In this document: positions 6,985 through 12,574 of the stretch, in pieces
How the letters are laid out: each line of letters opens with the position of its first letter
Numbering within the stretch: the first letter of the stretch is position 1
Assembly (NCBI GenBank): GCA_937907485.1
Contig: CALESR010000195.1
Location: 1 to 16,103, forward strand
Direction of reading: 5' to 3'
Source of the DNA: an uncultured Paracoccaceae bacterium
GTDB taxonomy: Bacteria > Pseudomonadota > Alphaproteobacteria > Rhodobacterales > Rhodobacteraceae
Length of the DNA: 16,103 nucleotides
Translations under genes and position numbers: made by a program
Notes under the pieces: generated by a model
Database searches by the model: none
The model's input: only the letters and a program-made list of their open reading frames with translations
Told to the model about the DNA's origin: nothing

Positions 6985-8475
6985 TCAATGCGCCAGCAAC
7001 TTGTCCATCGTGCCTGGCTTGTCATGCGTGGCAAGCTTGTCGACGATGGTTTCCGTGGCCGCGTTCATGCCGACGATGTCCACCTCGGCCCCGTCGCGGC
7101 GGAACTTCAGCACCGCCATGTCCAGCGCCTGCACGGAGGAGATGTCCCAGATATGCGCAGCGCTAACGTCGATGACGACGCGGTCAAGCGCCTCGCGGAA
7201 GTCGAAGGCGTTCATGAAGTCCTCGACCGACCCGTAGAAAAGCTGGCCTTCGACGGTATAGGTCCGCACGCGGCCATCCTTCGAGATGGTCGAGGTCACG
7301 TTGAACAATTGGGCGATCTTGCCGGCGAAGAAGATGCCTGACAGCAGCACCCCTACCAGCACCCCGATGGCCAGGTTGTGGGTCCAGACCACGGTTACCA
7401 CTGTCGCAATCATCACGATGGACGAGGAGCGCGGATGAACCGCCAGGTTCTTGATCGACGACCACGAGAAGGTGCCGATCGACACCATGATCATGATTGC
7501 CACTAGCGCGGGCATCGGGATCTGCGCCACCCAGTCGCCGAGGAAGACCACGAGGATCAGAAGCACTACCCCGGCGGTGAAGGCCGACAGCCGCCCCCGC
7601 CCGCCGGATTTGACGTTGATCATGCTCTGGCCGATCATCGCGCAGCCCGCCATGCCGCCGATGAACCCGGTAGCCGTGTTGGCGATGCCCTGACCGATAC
7701 ACTCCTGATTTCGGTCGGATTTTGTGTCGGTCAGGTCATCGACGAGGGTCTGCGTCATCAGGCTTTCCAGCAGGCCCACCACGGCAATCGCCAGCGAATA
7801 AGGCAGGATGATCCACAGCGTCTCCAGCGTCAGCGGAATCTGCGGGATCAGGAACACCGGCAGCGTATCGGGCAGCGCGCCCATGTCACCCACCGTGCGA
7901 ACATCCCAGCCGAAGGCGAGCGTCAGCGCCGTCAGGACCGCGATGGTGACCAGCGGCGACGGGATCGCCTTGGTCACATAGGGGAACAGGTAGATGATGG
8001 CCAAGCCAGCGGCGACCAGCGCATAGGTGAGCCATGTGACACGCGTCGGGTCCAGTTCCGGCAGTTGTGCCATGAAGATCAGGATCGCCAGTGCGTTGAC
8101 AAAGCCGGTCATGACTGACTTCGAGACATAGCGCATGACGAAGCCCAACTTCAGAAGGCCCGCGCCGATCTGGATCAGCCCGGCCAGCACCGTGGCGGCC
8201 AGCAGGTATTGCAGCCCGTGGTCGCGCACCAGCGTGACCATCAGCACCGCCGTTGCGGCCGTGGCGGCCGAGATCATCCCCGGCCGCCCGCCGACGAAGG
8301 CGATCAGCACGGCGATGGAAAAGCTGGCGTAGAGCCCCACCTTCGGATCCACGCCCGCGATGATGGAAAAGGCAATCGCCTCGGGAATGAGGGCAAGCGC
8401 CACGACAAGCCCGGCCAGCACGTCGGCACGGATGTTGCCAAACCACTGCGCGCGGTAGGCATCGAATGAAATCAT
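6985..8475 (-). CDS. SulP family anion transporter with C-terminal STAS domain
   Basis: This 496-aa protein has the SulP membrane domain (about 12-385), including the opening VALALIPEAIAFSIIAGVDP (25-44) and the core GQGIANTATGFIGGMAGCAM with INVKSGGRGRLS (261-297). The STAS domain (about 400-485) carries the DIS motif (444-446) at the place of the regulated serine in anti-sigma antagonists. SulP proteins import sulfate, bicarbonate or dicarboxylates by proton or sodium symport; the substrate cannot be deduced here. The GGMAGCAMIGQS version of the core recalls the YbaR-like subgroup rather than proven sulfate permeases. Start ATG 8475 has AGGA 11 bp upstream. It is the first gene of an operon with the universal stress protein. 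Confidence 0.93.
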   Translation of the reverse strand: MISFDAYRAQWFGNIRADVLAGLVVALALIPEAIAFSIIAGVDPKVGLYASFSIAVLIAFVGGRPGMISAATAATAVLMVTLVRDHGLQYLLAATVLAGLIQIGAGLLKLGFVMRYVSKSVMTGFVNALAILIFMAQLPELDPTRVTWLTYALVAAGLAIIYLFPYVTKAIPSPLVTIAVLTALTLAFGWDVRTVGDMGALPDTLPVFLIPQIPLTLETLWIILPYSLAIAVVGLLESLMTQTLVDDLTDTKSDRNQECIGQGIANTATGFIGGMAGCAMIGQSMINVKSGGRGRLSAFTAGVVLLILVVFLGDWVAQIPMPALVAIMIMVSIGTFSWSSIKNLAVHPRSSSIVMIATVVTVVWTHNLAIGVLVGVLLSGIFFAGKIAQLFNVTSTISKDGRVRTYTVEGQLFYGSVEDFMNAFDFREALDRVVIDVSAAHIWDISSVQALDMAVLKFRRDGAEVDIVGMNAATETIVDKLATHDKPGTMDKLLAH

Positions 8476-8491
8476 ATGAGAGTTTTCCTAA

Positions 8492-8520
8492 TCGACGCGG
8501 GCCAAATGTCCGCGCGTCGA
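8492..8520 (-). promoter_or_regulatory. Inverted repeat in front of the SulP-Usp operon
   Basis: TCGACGCG (8492-8499) and CGCGTCGA (8513-8520) are perfect inverted arms; two more G-C pairs can form inside with one bulged base. The structure ends 17 bp upstream of the SulP start codon. It could be an operator or a leader-RNA hairpin that sets expression of the operon. Confidence 0.4.
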
Positions 8521-8813
8521 GATGTGATCTGTTGGTCAGTTCAGGGTGCCCGGCGGATCGGCGGCCGGAAGAGCCACCCGGGGATCGCACCCAGGTCCAT
8601 GTTTATCGTCGCGCACCTACACCTTTTGCGCAACGAAGCCAACCCTTACACCGATCCCTATCCTCGCCTCGTGGTCGTTGAGAGACGCGTGTCGATGGTA
8701 TCACCAGCGACCGCTTTCCGCCCGACGCGAGGACAACATGCCTCGAGCCGTGATATCCTGCCACTGTCGGCAAGACCGAAGAAGGGTGGGCACGGTGGAC
8801 AGGAGGTAGTCCC
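8521..8813. other. Gene-free region between SulP operon and recombinase
   Basis: No supported gene. It should hold the promoters of the divergent SulP operon and recombinase. A CCGCTTTCCGCCCGACGCG stretch near 8709-8728 resembles the repeat-like sequences at 14698-14740 and, in part (CGCCCGACGCGAGGA), at about 560-574. Confidence 0.4.
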
Positions 8814-9509
8814 ATGTCAGTCAATCTTCTTCCCGTCCTCCGTCCTGTCCGAGTTCCTTGGAACAAGGGCCGCATCATCGGCCAGAAGCGTCCGCTGCTG
8901 CCGCGGCATGTTTGGTCCATCCGCGTCCGCCTAGAGATGGCAGGCAACGCGCGCGACCTCGCGCTATTCAACATGGCGGTCGATAGCAAACTGCGCGGTT
9001 GCGACCTTGTCGGCCTCAGGGTTCGGGATGTCTTCGCCGCCGGGCGCGTCAAGGAGCGGACCTCGATGATCCAGAGCAAGACCGGCAAGTCGGTCCGGTT
9101 CGAGATCACCGAGACCACGAGGGTGTCCCTCGGTCGCTGGATCGGCGACCCGGAGATGAACGGTCTCAAGTTCCTGTGGCCCAGCCGGATCCACGGCAGC
9201 CCGCATCTGTCCACGCGACAGTATGCCCGGATCGTCCGGGGCTGGGTGACGTCGCTCGGCCTAGAGCCGAGCGCCTACGGCACGCATTCCATGCGACGGA
9301 CCAAGGTCGCGCAGATCTTCAAGAAGACCGGCAACCTGCGCGCGGTCCAGCTGCTGCTGGGGCATACAAAGATGGACAGCACGGTGCGCTACCTCGGTGT
9401 CGACATCGAGGACGCGTTGTCCCTGTCGGAGGGGATCGACCTGCAACTGCCCCACCGACCGGTACACCATGCGCCGGTCGGCCCAAAGCCGCAGTTTCGC
9501 TCTGCCTGA
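8814..9509 (+). CDS. Compact tyrosine recombinase / integrase
   Basis: This 231-aa protein is close to a bare catalytic domain plus a short N-terminal helical region. All catalytic positions can be seen: Arg61 (DSKLRGCDL), Lys89 in the beta-hairpin (IQSKTGK), His158-x-x-Arg161 (GTHSMRRTK), His184 (LLLGHTKM) and the nucleophile Tyr193 (STVRYLG). It lacks the arm-binding domain of lambda-type integrases (usually 330-400 aa). AGGAGG lies 7 bp before ATG 8814. Similar short stand-alone recombinases are widespread in alphaproteobacteria, often in accessory DNA. No excisionase, phage genes or att repeats are evident nearby, so what it mobilises is unknown. Frame is intact and probably functional. 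Confidence 0.9.
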   Translation: MSVNLLPVLRPVRVPWNKGRIIGQKRPLLPRHVWSIRVRLEMAGNARDLALFNMAVDSKLRGCDLVGLRVRDVFAAGRVKERTSMIQSKTGKSVRFEITETTRVSLGRWIGDPEMNGLKFLWPSRIHGSPHLSTRQYARIVRGWVTSLGLEPSAYGTHSMRRTKVAQIFKKTGNLRAVQLLLGHTKMDSTVRYLGVDIEDALSLSEGIDLQLPHRPVHHAPVGPKPQFRSA

Positions 9510-9733
9510 CGCGGCGCGGCTGCATTCCTGAAAGCTGCCATTCCAACAGGTTGCAACGAAAATCGCGTCAGAGTGATCGGCCAAGGACATTGCTACCGTT
9601 GCACTTGAGAGGTGTGTTTGTGTTCCGATCCAAGCCCACAACGCCCCGGTCCTTTCTGACTGCACGTCAACAGGCCTCTGCCACGTTGACTGCGACGCCT
9701 TGCGCAAGCTGTGTGTGACCCCATGTCCGCGCC
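9510..9733. other. Intergenic region between convergent recombinase and exporter genes
   Basis: No gene, tRNA or clear terminator seen. Only a 6-bp inverted repeat GTCAAC/GTTGAC is visible near 9668-9692. An attachment site for the recombinase could lie here but I cannot identify one. Confidence 0.35.
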
Positions 9734-10342
9734 TCAGGTTAAAAGCAGCAAGACCGAAGTCCCTCCCAACAACATTGCAACGACCCGGTTGAAGACCTTT
9801 GACAGCCGCGGCGTGGCCAGAACATGGTGGACCTGCGCAGCCAGCAGCATCATTGCCGCCAGGGTGCCCGCAGTCATGGCGACCGTGATCACGATGATCG
9901 CGCTTACCGTGGGCAGATCGGTCAGGCCACCAGGCGCCACCGACGGCAGCATCAGCAAATAAAAGACGATCGTGTAAGGGCTACCGAGGCAAATCGCAGC
10001 CCCTGCACTCGCCGAGGCCATCCACCCACGGGTTGATGCGGCTACGTCGGTGCCGAACTGCGCGGCATGCCACATCTGCCAGGCCAGCCACAGCATGTAG
10101 GCCGCACCAAGCAGCCGAAACCCCGTCAGAAACTGGCCATTGTCCTGCACCCAGACACCAAAGCCCAATGCGATCGTGGCAATGGGGATCAATTGCCCGA
10201 TGCACACTCCGCTGCCAAAGGCGATGCAGCCGCCTGTGTCTCGGATCATCGCGCGCGACAGCGCCACGGCAACCACAGGACCGGGCGCGGCCTGCATTGC
10301 AATCACCGCGGCGGCAAAAACCAGCATCGCAGACAGTTCCAT
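9734..10342 (-). CDS. LysE/RhtB family amino-acid exporter, copy 1
   Basis: This 202-aa inner-membrane protein has six hydrophobic segments and the family's N-terminal AAPGP motif (18-22). Strongly conserved regions shared with the next gene include GVCIG, IALGFGVW, LWLAW and the FYLLMLPSVAP segment in the fourth or fifth span. LysE/RhtB proteins export basic or neutral amino acids, homoserine or related metabolites using the proton gradient. AGAGGA precedes ATG 10342. The gene is a tandem paralogue of the exporter at 10486-11094, which lies 143 bp upstream. A perfect 18-bp palindrome stands 89 bp upstream of the start codon, so it is likely separately regulated rather than only read through. 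Substrate unknown. Confidence 0.9.
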   Translation of the reverse strand: MELSAMLVFAAAVIAMQAAPGPVVAVALSRAMIRDTGGCIAFGSGVCIGQLIPIATIALGFGVWVQDNGQFLTGFRLLGAAYMLWLAWQMWHAAQFGTDVAASTRGWMASASAGAAICLGSPYTIVFYLLMLPSVAPGGLTDLPTVSAIIVITVAMTAGTLAAMMLLAAQVHHVLATPRLSKVFNRVVAMLLGGTSVLLLLT

Positions 10343-10431
10343 TGATCAATCCTCTTCAATGAAATTCGGGGTTCGGCGCGGGCTGCGCGGCCCCTTGCGC
10401 CTGATCTTCGGGGATCAACGCTGTGGCGCCT

Positions 10432-10449
10432 ATCAGGTGATCACCTGAT
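10432..10449. promoter_or_regulatory. 18-bp perfect palindrome, candidate operator (copy 1)
   Basis: ATCAGGTGATCACCTGAT is identical to its reverse complement. It lies 89 bp upstream of the start of LysE copy 1. Near-identical copies at 11171-11188 and 11901-11918 stand at similar distances before two further minus-strand genes, which makes a shared dimeric regulator likely. Confidence 0.65.
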
Positions 10450-10485
10450 CTCCGTGCGCCGGACCAGCGGGGCGCGGGTGGATCG

Positions 10486-11094
10486 TCAGACCAGCAGCAT
10501 CGACACCGCGGCGGCTGCCAGCATGACCGCCATCACCCGGCTAAGAACCGAGTTGGCCGACGGGGACACGAGGATACGCCGCAACCTGGTGGCCAGCAGG
10601 ATCATCCCTGAAAGCGAGGCACCGACGGCCAGGATGCTGGCCAGCAAGATCGGGAGGAGGGTGTCTGAATGTGCCAGCCCCTCTGGCGCCACCGACGGCA
10701 GCAGCACGAGGTAAAAGACAAAGGTCGCCGGATTGCCCAGACACAGCGCGACCCCGGCGCCAGCCGACGCCAGGCCGCCACGCCGCGCCGATGAAGCAGC
10801 GATGCCCGTGTCACTGTCGCGCCAGATCTGGAAAGCCAGCCACAACAGCCAGGTAACGCCGCCGAATTTCAAGACGGCCAGCCATTCCGGGCTGCCCTGT
10901 ATCCACACGCCCAGTCCCAATGCGATGGCCAGAATGGCGATCACGTCACCCATGCAGACGCCCGCCGCAAAGGCGGCCGCCCCGCGCGAGTCGCGCGACA
11001 AAGTGCGCGTGACGACAATCGCCATCAGCGGACCGGGGGCGGCGGTGATGGCCATGACAGCCACAAAGAACGGCAAAAGGGTTTCGATGGTCAT
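10486..11094 (-). CDS. LysE/RhtB family amino-acid exporter, copy 2
   Basis: This 202-aa protein is a paralogue, of exactly equal length, of the exporter encoded at 9734-10342. It shows the AAPGP motif near the N-terminus and the shared blocks GVCMG, IALGLGVWIQ, LWLAFQIW, LCLGNP and FVFYLVLLPSVAP. It is expected to export an amino acid or derivative across the inner membrane. GGAGG lies 5 bp before ATG 11094; an in-frame TTG at 11106 would overlap that ribosome binding site and is rejected. The paralogues have diverged well beyond recent duplication, so they may differ in substrate while sharing control: an 18-bp palindrome copy lies 76 bp upstream here too. Confidence 0.9.
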   Translation of the reverse strand: MTIETLLPFFVAVMAITAAPGPLMAIVVTRTLSRDSRGAAAFAAGVCMGDVIAILAIALGLGVWIQGSPEWLAVLKFGGVTWLLWLAFQIWRDSDTGIAASSARRGGLASAGAGVALCLGNPATFVFYLVLLPSVAPEGLAHSDTLLPILLASILAVGASLSGMILLATRLRRILVSPSANSVLSRVMAVMLAAAAVSMLLV

Positions 11095-11170
11095 GCGAAC
11101 CTCCAAGTCACCGGCGTGTGCGCAAACAGGGGCGCTGACACCACTTGATCACTGGCGCTGCCGGACTGGC

Positions 11171-11188
11171 ATCGGGTGATCACCTGAT
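11171..11188. promoter_or_regulatory. 18-bp palindromic operator candidate (copy 2)
   Basis: ATCGGGTGATCACCTGAT differs at one base from the perfect palindrome at 10432. It stands 76 bp upstream of LysE copy 2. A looser version of its core (CACTTGATCACTGG) follows about 30 bp closer to the gene, near 11142-11155, and might be a second, weaker half of the same control region. Confidence 0.65.
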
Positions 11189-11334
11189 TTGGCCGCACCC
11201 CACCAACCGCTGGGCTCCCTACGCGCCGAGAGACTCCCGGTCCGCCGGTTGGCTGGCGGTTTCAGTGTGCTGCCCTTGTCGCCCGGCGGTATGTCCAAGC
11301 AGCAGTACAAAGCCGGTGTGTTGGCGCGCCCTGC

Positions 11335-11352
11335 ATCGGGCGATCACTTGGA
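11335..11352. promoter_or_regulatory. Degenerate copy of the 18-bp palindrome
   Basis: ATCGGGCGATCACTTGGA shares its first 13 bases with copy 2 except one, then diverges. It lies between the SH3-gene terminator and LysE copy 2, about 240 bp from that gene's start. It may be a weak auxiliary site or a relic. Confidence 0.35.
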
Positions 11353-11377
11353 TTCGCCAAACACGGTGTTGTTTTGG

Positions 11378-11408
11378 AAAAAAAACGGGCCGGGGAAACC
11401 CCCGGCCC
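11378..11408 (-). terminator. Rho-independent terminator of the SH3-domain gene
   Basis: Read on the minus strand, GGGCCGGGG and CCCCGGCCC form a perfect 9-bp GC stem with a 4-nt loop, followed one base later by eight T residues. It lies 21 bp beyond the stop codon of the SH3-domain protein. Textbook intrinsic terminator, so this gene is transcriptionally separate from LysE copy 2. Confidence 0.9.
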
Positions 11409-11428
11409 AACTGGAAATTTCTTTTGGC

Positions 11429-11806
11429 TCAATGCACGCTCAGGCGCTCAGTAGCGCGGGCGCTGATAGACGCCGGTCTGGCCGGAATGGCCTTGCTGCG
11501 GCACATAGCCCGGCACTGCGACGTAACCCGACTGACCCGGATAGCCCCCTGGCAATGCGAATTCGAGTCGCGCAGGTAATCGTGCGGAACCCAGCCCCAC
11601 TGGCCCTGCCAGCCGATCCGGACCCAACCGCCTTCATAGCGCTCAACCTCGACCGAGGTGCAGGGCGGGACAGTGCCCAGCACCGGATACCAGGCGCCGG
11701 CGTTCTGGTGGATGGTCAGACCGGTCACGGTCCAACCCGGGATGGCTGCCGCGGCGCCGGCCGAGAGGGCGAGGGTGGCGGCGGTCAGCGCGATCTTGAA
11801 AAACAT
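11429..11806 (-). CDS. Secreted bacterial SH3-domain protein with a frameshifted C-terminal tail
   Basis: ATG 11806 follows AAAGGA with 8-9 bp spacing. Residues 1-21 (MFFKIALTAATLALSAGAAAA) are a clear signal peptide, so the protein is periplasmic or exported. Residues 24-78 form a bacterial SH3 (SH3_3) domain ending in WGWVPHDYL, likely for binding peptidoglycan or another cell-envelope ligand. As read, the last 45 residues are Arg/Ser-rich and look out of frame. From about 11566 another minus-strand frame reads EFALPGGYPGQSGYVAVPGY and then a Gln/Gly-rich stretch ending QRPRY at a stop at 11448-11450. This Pro/Gly/Tyr tail is far more plausible, so a one-base loss has probably occurred near 11565-11571 (or a sequencing error). 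The restored protein would be about 119 aa. Confidence 0.75.
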   Translation of the reverse strand: MFFKIALTAATLALSAGAAAAIPGWTVTGLTIHQNAGAWYPVLGTVPPCTSVEVERYEGGWVRIGWQGQWGWVPHDYLRDSNSHCQGAIRVSRVTSQCRAMCRSKAIPARPASISARATERLSVH

Positions 11807-11900
11807 GTGTCTATTCCTTTGACGTAGCGAGGTTTGCAGGTCGAGCCTCTGGCAGAGCGTCTCGATACCCTCATCTGACACCGTGCGAGGGGCGCGCGGC

Positions 11901-11918
11901 ATCGGGTGAACACCTGAT
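11901..11918. promoter_or_regulatory. 18-bp palindromic operator candidate (copy 3)
   Basis: ATCGGGTGAACACCTGAT differs at one base from copy 2 and two from copy 1. It stands 94 bp upstream of the SH3-domain gene and 26 bp beyond the stop of the response regulator gene. Copies 2 and 3 also share a GGC immediately before the 18-mer. Confidence 0.6.
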
Positions 11919-11944
11919 ATTGAAAGGGCCCCTGACGCGACCGT

Positions 11945-12574
11945 TCAGCGCAGGCTGTCGGGGTCCAGCAGACCGGCGCGCACCGCGGTCAGCAGCAGGC
12001 TGGCGGTGGAATGCGCCCCCAGCTTGCGCATGACACTGGTGCGGTGGGTGTCTACGGTCTTGGGGCTGATCCCAAGGAGCGCCGCGGCACTGATGTTGCT
12101 GTGCCCGCGCGCGATGGCTTGCAGCACGGCCAACTCACGGTCGGTCAGGTCGGTTGTGCCGCTTGCACTGTCCAGCATCCGCTGCGCGCTGGCGCCGATC
12201 ATCGTCCGGCCGGCGCGGACCTGCCGCACCGCGTTGATGATCTCGGCCTCGGAGCCGTCCTTGAGCATCACGCCATGCACGCCCGCCTCGACCATCTGGG
12301 CCAGCATTTCGGCCTGCATGCTGCCGGTCAGCACCAGAAACCGCGTCTCGGGCGCCCAGCGGCGCGCCTCCAGAAACACCTCAAGACCATTTGCGCCGGG
12401 CATGTTGTAGTCTAGGATCGCCACGTCTGGCCGGTGCTTGCGGATCGCCGAAATGGCCTCGATCCCGTTCGCAACCGTTTGCAGGACCGTCAGACCCTCG
12501 ATCGACGACAGTGCCGAGACAAGCCCCTGGGATACGAACAGATGATCTTCGGCAATCACGACCCGCGTTTGCAT
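11945..12574 (-). CDS. LuxR/NarL-type response regulator
   Basis: This 209-aa protein has a receiver domain (about 3-120) with acidic pocket Glu9-Asp10, phospho-acceptor Asp55 (AILDYNMPG), Thr83 (VLTGS) and Lys105 (MLKDG). A LuxR-type helix-turn-helix follows (about 141-205: LTDRELAVLQAIARGHSN, then ISAAALLGISPKTVDTH). It should be phosphorylated by the divergent sensor kinase and bind DNA as a dimer. The minus-strand frame stays open for some 870 bases upstream, but homology starts at MQTRVVIAEDH, so ATG 12574 is the start; AAGGA lies 11 bp before it. The start overlaps or abuts the kinase gene. Palindromes near the three following minus-strand genes are candidate targets (inference). Confidence 0.92.
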   Translation of the reverse strand: MQTRVVIAEDHLFVSQGLVSALSSIEGLTVLQTVANGIEAISAIRKHRPDVAILDYNMPGANGLEVFLEARRWAPETRFLVLTGSMQAEMLAQMVEAGVHGVMLKDGSEAEIINAVRQVRAGRTMIGASAQRMLDSASGTTDLTDRELAVLQAIARGHSNISAAALLGISPKTVDTHRTSVMRKLGAHSTASLLLTAVRAGLLDPDSLR

